Positions 1 to 10,682 of a DNA stretch of 64,000 nt are shown in pieces. Source of the stretch: Plutella xylostella. Its lineage: Eukaryota > Arthropoda > Insecta > Lepidoptera > Plutellidae. How positions within the stretch are numbered: the stretch's first letter is position 1; every line of letters starts with the position of its first letter. A program made the translations under genes and the position numbers. The stretch lies in the NCBI RefSeq assembly GCF_932276165.1, contig NC_063986.1:10118501-10182500 (forward strand), written 5' to 3'. The notes beneath the pieces are model-generated. The model was not told the origin of the DNA and made no database searches. It saw only the letters and a list, made by a program, of their open reading frames with translations.

Positions 1-69
1 GAGAGCCAAAAAACGTTTTTGTCCCTTCATTTCAATGCCCTGGTAAAACTATGATACATATCTAAGCGA

Positions 70-2041
70 ATAAAGATAAAGATAAAGATAAAATACTCTT
101 TATTGCACACAAACAGAAACAGAGTTACAAAAAAGAAAAGAAAATAAATAGCACAATCGGCGGCCTTATTACTAAAAGTAATCTCTTCCAGACAACCAAA
201 TTGATAGGAAATAGAAAGAAAGAAAATGGGTATCGTGTGAAAACAAAGAGATATTTATAAACTACATTAATATAAAGTATAAACGATATGTAAATACCTA
301 CATAATTATAATAATACATAAAACCTACATAGTTAATAATAAATATATACCTATATGTCCTATAATAATACATAAATATTATTAAAAATAAATAAATAAA
401 TAATTGCTGGTGCATTCTAATCAGGATAAGATAAATTTAAGTAGTGCTGTCTGAGCTTGTTTTTGAAGGATGGTAGAGAGGGTGCGAGTCTGATTTCAAT
501 GGGCAGATCGTTCCATAATTTAACAGCCTGAAATGTGAATGAGCCCTCATAAAACACGGTTGTGCAAGAGGGAACATGAAGGCGAAGGTTATCAGATGAA
601 CGTAGTGAGCGGCTATGTGTAGAGCATCTCAACTCAAAACGCTCCTTAAGGTATGTTGGGTAACAAGGATTGAACAGTACCGAATAAAGTAGTGAAAGTA
701 TGTGAGTATTCCGTCGAAGGCGAATTGGGAGCCACTTGAGTTTTTGTCGGAATACAGATACATGGTCATATTTTCTTAAGCCAAATATGAATCGTATGCA
801 GTAATTTTGAAGACGCTCAAGCTTATTAAGTTGCTCCTCAGTGAGATCAAGATAGCTGGCATCGGCGTAGTCAAGAACGGGAAGAAGGAGTGATTGAGCT
901 AAAGCAGTTTTGGTGGAGGTAGGAAGGAAATTACGTAGTCTTCGAAGTGATCCCCCTGATGCAAACATCCTCCGGCTAACCGCCTCAAGCTGAGGGCTCC
1001 AAGTCATAAACTTGTCAAAAATTACGCCAAGATTCCTGACCGTATCACTATAAGGTACATGAACCCCGTCAAAATAAATTGGCGGCACCATCCGAAGAAA
1101 ATTTTTATTCATTAACCTAGAACTTCCGATGAGGATAACTTGGGTTTTCTTCGGATTGACCATAAGGCCATGGTGTTTACTCCAGTCTACGATTTTAGTC
1201 AGGTCAATGTTCATAAAATTTACTGCTTGAGCTATATCAGAAGGAGAAGCATGTGTATAAAGATGGTAGGAAGAAATTAGTTTATCAGAAATGGAGTTAA
1301 TAAAAATAGCAAAGAGCAGGGGGGATAGCACACCGCCTTGTGGGACACCGGCTGCAATATCACACCATTGGGAGTATGAATCCTCAATGCGTATACGCTG
1401 CCGTCGCCCCTGCAGATAACTGCGAAACCAGTCAATTACCATTGGAGATATGTTAAGTGATCGAAGTATTCCCAGCAAGATTTCGAAGTTAACAGTATTG
1501 AAAGCATTACTAAAGTCTAACAAGGAGAGGATTGTGATTTGACCATTGTCCATGCCCTGGCGAATGTCATCAGAGATCTTTACGAGCGCTGTGACAGTGC
1601 TATGGCCAGGGCGAAAACCGGATTGGTAAGGATTCATAAGGTTATTACGGGTAAGGAAATCGGATAGTTGGAAATGTACAAGGCGTTCTAGGACTTTTGA
1701 AAGGAAAGGAAGAATAGATATGGGGCGATAATCGGAAAATGAGGTTGGGTTGGATTTCTTAGGTAAAGGGACAACTTGAGCTTCTTTCCAGGCAGAGGGA
1801 AATATGCCAGAGGAGATGGAAGAATTGAGGATATGTGAGATAATGGGAAGGATAATATCTAGGATAGGGATTATCATGTTACGACTTAAACTGTCACTTC
1901 CAATTGCATTGGAAGTAATGGAAATAATGACCTTCTTAACATCACAATTGGAAAATTGACTTAAATGGAAAGAAGGAAAGTCAGGGGTTGGTAAGGCCGA
2001 TAGGCGACCGAATGTAAGCTTAAAAGAACCGGCAGAACCTA
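70..2041 (-). mobile_element. 5'-truncated CR1/Jockey-type LINE, 3' portion
   Basis: The element is read on the minus strand. It has an RT-coding part (about 417-2041), a 3' UTR (about 93-416) and a short (TATCTT)n-type tail at 70-92, just after an AATAAAG-like end. The 3' UTR contains the block GGCGGCCTTATTACTAAAAG, followed by a TCTTCCAGACAACC-like stretch. The same block recurs at about 7117-7290 (minus), 10556-10682 (plus), 25030-25095 (minus) and 55333-55385 (plus), so several copies of one LINE family end here. The coding frame stays open upstream to about 2041 and then stops matching, which is the usual sign of incomplete reverse transcription. I could not find a target-site duplication. 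CR1-like versus Jockey-like clade is inferred from general RT similarity only. Confidence 0.85.
417..2041 (-). pseudogene. LINE reverse transcriptase, N-truncated and lacking YADD
   Basis: This is the reverse transcriptase that would copy LINE RNA at the target site. The ATG-initiated frame begins at 1877 (486 codons), but the same frame is open to about 2041, so that ATG is only internal. Visible RT motifs (numbered from 1877): the VVPLPKK/SDYRPISILPFLSKVLERL block at 35-66, GFRPGHST at 87-94, motif A LLDFSNAFN at 119-127, GVPQGGVLSPLLFAIFIN at 177-194, and a C-terminal domain ending in KLWNDLP and SFKNKLRQHY. The catalytic (Y/F)ADD motif C, expected right after SSYHLY near residue 207 (about 1255), is missing: YHLY runs straight into THASPSD. 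This looks like a small in-frame deletion of roughly seven codons. The endonuclease domain is absent through 5' truncation. The protein cannot be an active RT. Confidence 0.85.
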
Positions 2042-2103
2042 GGCTTTACATACAATACTATTTCATTTAAATATGACTAATATTGTTGCTGTAATGCACA
2101 AAA

Positions 2104-3000
2104 GAAAACACTAACTAGGTTTTAAATGGTTTTCTCACCCTAAAACCGCCCTCACTGACCATTTTATAACCTAGTAAGAGCCATTATTGTGAAATTTAAG
2201 ATAAGTAAAGTATATTTAAATTGCAATAATAACGTAATAATTTATATGTTTTTTATTTTTTTATATGTTTTGGATCCTTCACATAATATAAATCAAATTT
2301 TGCAGCACTTTTACACGACCGCACTAAGTAATAGCTGAAATACCGGCATATTTTTAAGTTTTATCTAAATGAACCAAATCGCCATATTAAGAAGGCATGT
2401 CTGACACGAACATTATTTATGGCTGCCTTAAATTAGACAATATTTCCTAAATTTTGAGCTAAAATGTTTGAGTTTTTTTTGGTTTATGCATGATAGGGCT
2501 AGTAGAAAGGTTCTGAAGAGAAAGGTCTCTATGGCTTTTATAAAGAAGACAAAATTTCCTTATGTTCTACTTTTAATTCACCTCTCTAGGTCTCATTGGT
2601 TCAAAGATACAGGTTCTGAAGTATCTGATATTTTTTCGAAAAAAGTGTTTGTAATAATGTATGCCATTTGTGACTTACTAAAATTAACGGGCAAAAATTT
2701 ACCTTTGCTGACCATTTCAAAACCTAGTAAGCGCCATTGACAATTTTAAAACCTAGTAAGTCATTTTCACTTACTGTGTTTTAAAATGGTTGGTGGCTCT
2801 TACTGTGTTTTAAAATGGTTTTCGTGGCATTTTTGATTTCGCAGGGTGGAGTTACTAGGTTTTTAGAAATTTTATTTTCGTTTCTAAGCCGTTTTTTGAT
2901 ATTCTGACAATGCAGGAATGTGCGGAATCGCCTAAAATAATGTATAAATCAAAGACCCGTTTTTTTTTAAAGTTGGCGCTTACTGTGTTTTGAAATTGGA
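2104..3000. repeat. cluster of a palindromic CTTACTGTGTTTTAAAATGG motif
   Basis: At least eight variants of one motif occur in both orientations: CCTAGTAAG or CTTACTGTG next to GTTTTAAAATGG (or its complement). They lie near 2112, 2171, 2720, 2745, 2772, 2800, 2852 and 2977. The first and last members point inward or outward around about 0.85 kb of AT-rich DNA, like the subterminal repeats of a non-autonomous DNA transposon. Clean termini and a target-site duplication were not found. A 90-codon plus frame at 2468-2740 lies inside and has no recognisable domain, so I do not call it a gene. Confidence 0.5.
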
Positions 3001-3094
3001 CAGCCGCATTGTACTTATCCAATAAACGGCGATATGGTTCGCAACCTATCACATGAGCACAAATGTCCTGCGAAAAGTGGGTGGCTCGCTTGTG

Positions 3095-3160
3095 AGCCAC
3101 CTCTGACTACCCCTTCGGGGATTACAGTCGTGAGTGCATATGTATATGTATGCTCCGATA
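3095..3160. repeat. dispersed short repeat (GACTACCCCTTCGGGGATTA)
   Basis: The block CTGACTACCCCTTCGGGG, followed by ATTACAGTCGTGAG, occurs here. It recurs with a few substitutions at 6939-6980, in both cases followed by CATA/TATG-rich sequence. The CCCCTTCGGGG core is a small perfect hairpin. I believe this family is widespread in moths, but its class cannot be told from two copies. Confidence 0.5.
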
Positions 3161-3179
3161 AAATAATGTAATTATCCAG

Positions 3180-4070
3180 ATGTAAGTACATACAAGTACA
3201 AGCATAAATCAAACTGATACTTCTTAACCTTTACAGTCGGTAGTGCTAAAGCACTACAACATAATACGGCGATCAGCTGGCCCAAGTTACTAAAAAGTCT
3301 CTGAGTTATTATTTCTGGACGATCCCATTGAAACTTGGTCTCGACCCGTATCGGCTTCTGCCGGGAATGAATTTCTGAACTTTCAACCACTTTTCAATGA
3401 GATCTTTTCAGTGCAGTTTTTGAAATGAGATTCGGTTTGAGCACTCTTGTATATTCGAATTGAAGTCACATGGAAATGTGAAGCGATAAATTACTTAAAA
3501 ATAATGAATACTTAGATATTTATGTATGTGTTATCGCGGAATTCCTCTGAGAGTTGTTTAAAGGGCAATTAATATCGCTTAATATCCACCTTTCGACGTA
3601 TTGTCATAAATATATGTCAGTAACGGCGTCGGCAATGCCGATAAAGTGGACTTCCACATCCGGACTAGGAACAGAAATGTTCACGGGTGGCTCTCTAGCA
3701 CAACACATTCTAATAGTTTCTTGTGGCCACCTGGCATATCCACAGTGCATAGAATATAGAACAACTCTAGAAAGGGCATGGGAAAGTATGAAAAAATATT
3801 AGAGTTTGTAAGTGTTTGAGACTGGTTTAATAAAGTAGGTAGCGAGTGTTTGTTTTTATCTTAGAGTATTTAGGATTATAATATACTCTATTGTTTTTAT
3901 ATTTTGGGTATTTGGAGCCGAGTAGAGCTCTCTTTAATTAAAATGAGCCATCATAACGATTTACAGCACTACCTATACTTTATAGTATCTTACTTTACTA
4001 CAAAATCTTATTCTTACAGCAAATAAGTAATTGGTGGCGGGAACTACACCGACAAGAGCAAGGCTCTTAA
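3180..4070. other. no gene seen
   Basis: AT-rich sequence with only short chance frames on both strands (for example 3554-3802 plus, 82 codons), none with a recognisable domain. A small piece at 3617-3655 (GGCGTCGGCAATGCCGATAA) resembles the repeat at 4870-4900. Confidence 0.5.
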
Positions 4071-4073
4071 ATG

Positions 4074-4094
4074 TAAGAAGAAGAAGAAGAAATA
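4074..4094. repeat. (AAG)n microsatellite
   Basis: A short run of AAG trinucleotides directly upstream of a repeated AATAAGTAATT phrase (4022 and 4092), so the run lies between two copies of that phrase. Confidence 0.8.
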
Positions 4095-4177
4095 AGTAAT
4101 TAGTACAATGGGTAACTACTATCAATACATATTTTACTGATGTTTTCTCGACGATATTTTTTTACTAATTATTAAGA

Positions 4178-4358
4178 ACTAGCTGTTCCCGCGAGCTTCG
4201 CTTCGCCTTAAAAAGTTATCCCGTGCGAATTCCGGGATAAAAAGTAGCCTATATTCTTTCTCAGGGTCTAGTTCATTAAAATCCGTTCAGCAGTTTTGGC
4301 GTGAAAGAGTAACAGACAGACAGACACAGTTACTTTCGCATTTATAATATTAGTTAGG
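4178..4358 (+). repeat. dispersed 3'-end repeat (AGCTGTTCCCGCG family)
   Basis: The family starts with CTAGCTGTTCCCGCGNGCTTCGCTTCGCC. It passes through GGGATAAAAAGTAGCCTATNTTCTTT and CCGTTCAGNAGTTTTGNCGTGAAAGAG, and ends ACAGACAGACAGACACAGTTACTTTCGCATTTATAATATTAGTTAGGA. Further copies lie at 17895-18122 (minus) and 25333-25545 (plus), with worn remnants at 11505-11622, 26385-26432 and 9207-9230. The constant end and variable truncation at the other end fit the 3' part of a LINE or LINE-mobilised SINE, but I cannot assign the autonomous parent. Confidence 0.75.
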
Positions 4359-4797
4359 ATTTCCGTACACCGGTGCCATTCTAAAGATATTCTGTGTTCT
4401 CAGACGTTGAACGCAGGCGAGACAAGGCGTACGCAGTTAATAGCCAATCTGTATTGCAAAGCGACGGTTTAACGCAGCGACAATGTGGCCACGGAGGTAT
4501 GAAATGGGAATCTAGATACACATGATGTATGGCAGCTGAACTGTGGTCGCCCGAACTGTGGAGATGGACTATAGGCGCAAATTTACTGCACTGTTGAAGC
4601 TACCGACACCATTGTCAGTGGTCAGGGGTAATGGTAACATAATAATATCACTGTGCCTTGTTTGTCTGAAGTAATAAAAGCTTGTTTTAGTGTCAATACA
4701 AAAAATTGTTTTGTTTTTACATTTATGCTTAATTAATCCTTTAGAAATAATTAAAAGGCGTAGTAATATTTATGTTGCTTTTTGCAGTCTGCCGCCA

Positions 4798-4935
4798 CTA
4801 TGCACCTGTAATGTAAGCGTCCTCTATCGGTATCGTACCAAACGGATTGGTATATAAATGTATGGAGAAACGGCGTCGACAATGCTGATGAAGTGGACCA
4901 ATTTCTATACAAAGAATACTGAATGCGATGCCTCC
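4798..4935. repeat. dispersed repeat fragment
   Basis: The stretch including AAAGAATACTGAATGCGATG recurs in the opposite orientation at about 14460-14505 (GCATCGCATTCAGTATTCTT), together with a nearby TATCGGYATCGTACSMAACGG block. It is two copies of an unclassified family. Confidence 0.45.
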
Positions 4936-4984
4936 GTTGGGTATGATGCTGAAAGGTGGGCGCTCACCTTTAACTAAAAAACAA

Positions 4985-5233
4985 ACACTCACACCTTGTA
5001 CTAATGTACTCCCTTGCGGAGTACGCAGAGGTGCATTGCTGCAACCACTTTTCGCCAGTGTTATGTTAGTCCCAATGTAATAGGGGGCGGGCCTATTGCC
5101 ATTTTACGGGCACATCCAAGACCCGAGAACAAATATCTGTGTTTAAACAAATATCTGCCCCAGCCGGGAATCGAACTCGGGACCTTCGGCTCAGTAGTCA
5201 GGGTCACTAACCACTACGCCATTCGGTCGTCAT
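4985..5233 (-). mobile_element. tRNA-derived SINE, tail type 1
   Basis: Read on the minus strand, a tRNA-like head starts at 5233 (GACGACCGAATGGCGTAGTGG). It has an A-box-like TGGCGTAGTGGTTAGTG and a B-box GAGTTCGATTCCCGGC, which are RNA polymerase III promoter elements. The 3' body starts near 5110 with CCCGTAAAATGGCAATAGGC and ends near 4985. The same head is attached to a different 3' body at 30916-31160 and 60001-60275. A plus-strand 111-codon frame across this element is a chance frame. Confidence 0.8.
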
Positions 5234-6384
5234 CTTTAACTAACAGGACAGTATTTAAAAATTATAAGTGGTGTTGTCATGTATGTTCATATTATACTGA
5301 ACTATTAGTGAAATTAATGAATAAGCACTCGATGCTATATTTAAATTAAAAAGTGCTCGCTTTGACGAAATATTTCACAATAACAAGTGTGGGCGCGTGT
5401 TTGTTAATCTTAAAGTTGTGTAATTAACATTATACTGCTTTTGTTTACTCCTGATTCTGTTCAACCGATAATTTTTAAATCTTTATTAGCTAAAAAAGAA
5501 CATTTGTAATTTATTTGTAAGGTATGAAAGGGTTATAATAATCATCACCTTGGGTTAGCACTGCCCTATTTGCAACAATCTGTTGTATTAAAAAGTACCA
5601 AAATTTTACATTAAAATTCAAATGAAAATAAATTGAATTGTGAGAGTGCTTGTACTCTTGTATTAGTCGTTTAATTTATTATTATGAAAATAATAATAAT
5701 CTCACTTTAGAAATAACGTAAAATTTAGGTTGTGTACCGGTATTTCTACATTACTTAAAAACAAAAGAATCTGAAATAACTAAACGTGCACCAACACGGT
5801 CGAGCGTGCAAATGTTATTCAATTTAAAACTTTAGGTACAAGCGGAAAAGAGGACAAAATTAATAAAACAGTGGAAAAATAATATTGCGGTCCACTTTTG
5901 CGCTTGCACAATAGCCGGACTAGTGTTATTACTAGCTTTTACTTTGCTAAATAAATTGCTTAGACATGAGGAGGTGAAAATAAACTAAAACATAGCATGC
6001 AATTTCATAGCTATTGTTAGTTTTGCGGGTGAATTTTTTGGTTCACTGGCCTTCAATGCAAGGAGGCAGGTCAGGACGTAGTCAGGACTGACTATTTCAT
6101 CCATTATGTAGATAGCCAAGATCTAGCCGACAGAATGATACGACGAAAGGTGGGCGAGCGTGGGATTTGATAGTAATAAAATCTATTTAAGTTACCAAAT
6201 GAAAATTTAATCTATTCCGTTTTATAAAGTATCCGAACATAGAATTAAAAAGACGGTTCAATCTAACTCTTATGGAGATGTTTTGGGGTTAGAATTCCGG
6301 CTGGTGCCGATACCTTGTCTATAGACTGAACAATAATGGCCATGAGCGCCTTTTAATTGAACATAGTTCTGTGGTTTGGGCAAA
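5234..6384. other. no gene seen
   Basis: AT-rich unique-looking sequence without a recognisable frame, RNA or repeat. Confidence 0.5.
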
Positions 6385-6394
6385 TTTTTGTGTT

Positions 6395-6476
6395 TATTGC
6401 TACGAGTGCTACGACGTAGCAGTTCGCGTAGCAGCTCGTGCTACGATGTTTTTGCTACGAACTTCAAACGTGGCTA
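6395..6476. repeat. GCTACG/CGTAGC cluster 1
   Basis: Seven GCTACG or CGTAGC hexamers lie within about 80 bases, including the near-palindrome GCTACGACGTAGC. Related clusters are at 13621-13712 and 59455-59515. The local GC content is well above that of the surroundings. Confidence 0.6.
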
Positions 6477-6938
6477 TGTAAGAGGACTGTGTAATAAGAT
6501 AAGCTATTACATTAGAGAGTATTTTATAAATCAGACACAGCTTTATCATTTTTGATGAAGCAAGAACAGGCATCCAAAACAAAAGGACGGCCTTTTTCTT
6601 ATCGATACTTAATTATCTTTTCTATTAAATGGGACAGTAAATATTACTCACTGCTTTTTCTGACACGAAAAAGGTCAGACACTGCGTAGAAAGATTGCTG
6701 GATGCCCATGTTATTCATTTGCTAGTAACATAGCTCAAGCTTTTCGCTAAATAGCGTCAAATAAAGATAGATATATTGAACGTGGAGAAGGAAAACATGA
6801 AATGGATACCTCAAAATCTAGATTCTAAAATTTACCTTAAACACCCTAGTGAATGAGTACAATGGTAATCATCAATGGTCTCGCGATCTATCTAATATAA
6901 TAAAATAAATATATATATATGAAAGAATAAATAAATCT

Positions 6939-6980
6939 GACTACCTCTTCAGGAATTACAGTCGTGAGCATACATACAGT
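6939..6980. repeat. second copy of GACTACCCCTTCGGGG repeat
   Basis: CTGACTACCTCTTCAGGAAT followed by TACAGTCGTGAG, a diverged copy of 3095-3160. Confidence 0.5.
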
Positions 6981-7116
6981 CCAACTATAAAGTCGTGAAA
7001 ACGGAAGTGGATGCTAACTAATTGTTTAAGATCGTATTTAATCGATCTGTTATATTTATTAAAGGAAAAAAACGGTTAAAAATCCATAGTCAATCGGTAT
7101 TTTATTTTTAAAATTT

Positions 7117-7290
7117 ATGAATAGAATAGAATAGAATACTCTTTATTTTGCACCATTAAAGACACATTACAATTCACAACTTATATACATAAAATAGTAC
7201 AAAAAAGGCGGCCTTATTGCTCAAAGCAATCTCTACCAGACAACTTTTGGATGGAAGAGACAATTTTAACATGATTAATGGGAGTAGAGG
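7117..7290 (-). mobile_element. LINE 3' end (tail-only insertion)
   Basis: On the minus strand the 3' UTR block (GTTGTCTGGTAGAGATTGC, then AATAAGGCCGCC) leads to GCAAAATAAAGAG and a (TATTC)n tail at 7117-7137. This is the same family as the LINE at 70-2041, with the coding region entirely lost by 5' truncation. Confidence 0.7.
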
Positions 7291-9206
7291 TGCAAGGTAT
7301 ACTAAACAAAAAAATGAAAAATTATGTAAATAACTGAAATTTATTAAAAATAACTGAACATAAAAAGTCTTAGCAAAATCGCACTCTTTGATGTCGACTT
7401 TATAGTTTGACTGTACGTTACGTATGCAAGTTAAAATATATATGTCAGTGCTCTCAAACTTTCATTCATTCGTCTAAACATTGATGCGTACACAGCCGAA
7501 AATTATAAATTATATTGGCATGTGAATAAAGTAATTAAGCGATAATGAATAGCAGTAACTATCATAAACAATGTGAGATTTTGTATAGCTCGTGTAAGGG
7601 AAAAAAATATAGTGTGAACTCAGCACGTACTGACAGTGCTACACTGGGTGACACAGAAGGTCAATCTGAACAACTTTTGTTGTACTACTTTTGTTGTACT
7701 ACTTTTGAAAAGCCGTGTTTTTTTTGTGTATCAATAAAAACTTTGATGGTCTTGTGATTTTTTACTTGGGTGAAACAAAATCGCTCGATATTGAAGTAGT
7801 AAACACCTTATCCTCAATGCCTTTGATCGTGAAGGAGGGTGTGCACTTAGCTCATTATAATCTCATTCACTGAACAATAATTAATACCTCCATGTATCTT
7901 AATTATACACATAATTACTGAGGGTAAAATATCATCGTTGTTACTTTTAATTAATCTAATAACTATCACGTCATCCTTTAAATATTGTGTTACTGAAATA
8001 CCCAAACATAGACAAAGTCGTATTAAGGTTATATAATTTTGGATAGTAAGTAATTAATAATATTTCAAACCATTTGGCGACACACATAATAATTTATTGG
8101 GAGAGTCTTTCGCACTTGCTTTGACAGTAAGAACAAGACAGCAATAGATTTTATCACGTTTTTTGTAATTTTTGGTGCATGTGTTTTCTATAGGTACATA
8201 AATTATTTATTATTCACAAATGAAGTCTTCACTTCAGTGAAATAGATTTGTCCCGAAATCCAGCATTGACCAAAAGACACTAACTTGCGACGGTCCTTAG
8301 AAGGACCATCTCCCGAGGCGCTAACTCCACATCCGCAATCTAAGTTGTAACTTAGGTCAGTTAAGTTGACCTAACAATGTAAAGCTATTAGTGTCTAACG
8401 CAGCTATCTAGACTCAGATTCACGTTATTTACTGCATTACATACATAAGCCGTAGGGCTATTTACTGGAAGGATTTAGCCGCCGTGTTTAGACATTCTTG
8501 GAAAAATATGAGGGTCATTTTCTTTTGGGCTCAATGTTTGTAACGTTCGTTACATAGTATTGTTAATAGATTTTATTCTCGGCGAAAATAAGTATTGCTT
8601 GTATTTACTAGACTCCTAGAGGTTTACTTCAGCTAGAAAAAGATCTAACGGTATCATTTATTCGGTATGTTTAATATTAATGCAACTAGATAGAGTCGTG
8701 GATAGCGTGGCATCGCTCCGACAACTTCCTCTTTCGCATGCTAGTAAGACCCCGTTGTATTTCTGAGAAATTGTTACTTCAATATAGGTAGTTCTGATTT
8801 GTTTTTTTTTTGTTTATTGGTTGATTGATAGAGATAAAATCTAGAAACTATGTTTTACTAGTTAAGTAGTGGCATGTTTTTATATTCACGCAACTTTAAA
8901 ATAAGCTGCTTTAATTACTTGCCATAGTTTGAAAGTACTTTACCACAGCGAAAGTTTTAAAGTGTTATGAATTGCGCTGATTTTAGTAAGTAATTATGTT
9001 TTCCCGTGGTAAGCTTTTACTTACAACGAAACTGTTGCTCAACTTCACACCTTTACTATAAAATAATGCAGTAGGTATACAGGTTCTATTCCATTTTCAT
9101 TAATGATTCAGCTGAAACTATTTTAGTATAAGAGTCAGTCTGACCAATACAAGTCAAATTATACTTAACGGCTGTACCAATTTAAGAAGATTAAAATGAC
9201 TCTGTT
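7291..9206. other. no gene seen
   Basis: AT-rich. A 70-codon plus frame at 7545-7757 has no recognisable features. A small perfect hairpin, GGTCCTTAGAAGGACC, sits at about 8293. Otherwise unremarkable. Confidence 0.45.
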
Positions 9207-9245
9207 AATTCCCTTTTTATCCCGGAATTCGTGCTGGAAAGCCTA

Positions 9246-9672
9246 AGGCAGTGGTCCGATGGCGGCGGCGGCGATGAGCGAGAAACGAGTGAACTAGAAA
9301 CTATCAACTTTCAGCTGCAAGCGAGTGTAGTTTCAACATTTTTGTCGCCGGGCTATAACGGCTATCAGCGAGGGTGCGACGTGCGACTACTCGCGCCACT
9401 CGCTCATTCCTGTGAAAAAAAAAGGACTAGGTACTTATAGAAATGATGAAGCCGGCGAGTGTCGCTGAGCGATTATCGGTGAGCGAGTTTAAGTTAGAAA
9501 GCTCGTCGCTCAGCGATAATACTATATATATAATAGTGTGAACAGTCAGCGATCAACTATTTGTATATGCATCTCTTTTATTCACACGGAATGTCATATC
9601 TATTGTACGTTTCTTGGGCGAAAAAATAGACGATAGTTAGTTGTTAACTCGCCGTTCGTCGGACCACTGCCT
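9246..9672. mobile_element. MITE with 14-bp inverted termini and TA duplication
   Basis: The left end AGGCAGTGGTCCGA (9246-9259) is perfectly inverted at the right end TCGGACCACTGCCT (9659-9672). A TA dinucleotide flanks both sides (9244-9245 and 9673-9674), which fits a Tc1/mariner-type target. The interior is GC-rich (GGCGGCGGCGGCGATGAGCG) and contains several GAGCGA/TCGCTC inversions. There is no transposase frame, so it is non-autonomous. Confidence 0.7.
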
Positions 9673-9675
9673 TAA

Positions 9676-9811
9676 TGGGTCGACACCTAACGAGTACAGT
9701 GGTGAGACAGTATCCACGGCCGATCCTCGACCAATGAACGGCTAGCAAGTTACCGAGTGCTCGGCCGAGGACACTGACTCGCCACTATACTCGTTAGGTG
9801 TAATCGACCCA
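9676..9811. mobile_element. 136-bp MITE with TAA duplication
   Basis: The ends TGGGTCGA...ACACCTAACGAGTA and TACTCGTTAGGTGT...TCGACCCA form about 30-bp imperfect inverted repeats. TAA flanks both sides (9673-9675 and 9812-9814), a three-base duplication like that of PIF/Harbinger elements. It sits immediately beside the previous MITE; the two share flanking bases. Confidence 0.65.
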
Positions 9812-9889
9812 TAAGTACGTCTACTGCGTCATACATAGATACCGTAGATGGAAAATGTATTGTACTCATTCATAAAATGCCACCCTGTG

Positions 9890-10180
9890 GGGCGGTGGTA
9901 GCTGAGTCGGGTAAGCGCCTGCTTCTCACGCCAGAAATGCAGTTGCGAATCCCGACCCAGACATGTACCAATGAATTCTTTATGATGACACCTGAATATC
10001 TAGATCTACATCTAAATGTGTGGACCAACCCGCAGTGGACCACCGTGGTGGAAAATGGTCATGGATGTAAATTATTGAAAATTACTTTCCAAGCTTAAGA
10101 AATAAATTTAGATCTTGGGGATATGCTCAAAGATTCCATTCTAGAATGAACATACACCCTACAGAGAATAGAATAGAATA
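9890..10180 (+). mobile_element. tRNA-derived SINE (GGCGGTGGTAGCTNAGTCGG family)
   Basis: The A-box-like TGGTAGCTGAGTCGGG and a worn B-box (GCGAATCCCGACC) are followed by a body with GACATGTACCAATGA, the ATCTAGATCTACATCTA core and CCCGCAGTGGACCACCGTGG. It ends in an (AATAG)n tail at about 10165-10180. A perfect 10-bp target-site duplication CCACCCTGTG flanks it (9880-9889 and 10181-10190). A better-preserved copy lies on the minus strand at 28248-28572, and a worn one at about 61200-61375. Confidence 0.85.
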
Positions 10181-10329
10181 CCACCCTGTGCACGGAGGAA
10201 GGTGATTGTCCTTGAATTACTTTATAAATACGGGTGGGTGTCAGTGTGAGTCAACGCGCTACGAGCTACGAGTATTAAAAAACCTCGGGAATGGTTACGA
10301 GGCTATACTGCGCTAGATTCCAATCCGCT

Positions 10330-10385
10330 GACCAATCAGAACCGCCAAAACGTGCCGGAAATGAGGTATGCCTGATGACGTCACG
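10330..10385. promoter_or_regulatory. possible promoter-like motifs (CCAAT, CRE palindrome)
   Basis: ACCAATCAG (about 10331) and the perfect cAMP-response palindrome TGACGTCA (10376-10383) lie about 45 bases apart in locally GC-rich sequence. No downstream coding exon is recognisable on either strand, so this may be chance. Confidence 0.2.
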
Positions 10386-10555
10386 GGCCGCAAGTTCATA
10401 TCCGGTGGGAATAGGCTTTGCGGGAGTTTTACGAACTGCGTCGGTTAATCGGCAGACATGACTCAATGCCATAGTAGGACTGCTGATTAAAACAGTTTTG
10501 TTTATTTTTTTGCTAATGTAAAATTACAATAATATAATGTAAAATTTCCTTTCAA

Positions 10556-10682
10556 TGTGGTTGTCTGGAAGAGATTACTTTTAGTAATAAGGCCGCCGAT
10601 TGTACTATATATTTTATTTTCTATGTTTGTGAAACTGTTTCTGTTTGTGTGCAATAAAGAGTATTTTATCTTTATCTTTAAT
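10556..10682 (+). mobile_element. LINE 3' end (tail-only insertion)
   Basis: GGTTGTCTGGAAGAGATTAC, then TAATAAGGCCGCCGATTGTA and GTGCAATAAAGAG, with a (TTTATC)n tail at about 10660-10682. It belongs to the family of the LINE at 70-2041, in the opposite orientation. Confidence 0.75.

Noticed and set aside
125..415. 96-codon minus frame downstream of the RT
   Set aside because: Tyr/Phe/Ile-rich translation of the AT-rich LINE 3' UTR.
2468..2740. 90-codon plus frame
   Set aside because: Lies in the motif-repeat cluster and shows no domain.
5150..5233. Functional tRNA gene
   Set aside because: A- and B-box-like motifs are present, but the sequence does not fold as a complete tRNA and continues into a SINE body found elsewhere in the window. 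The same applies at 9890, 28248, 30916 and 60001.
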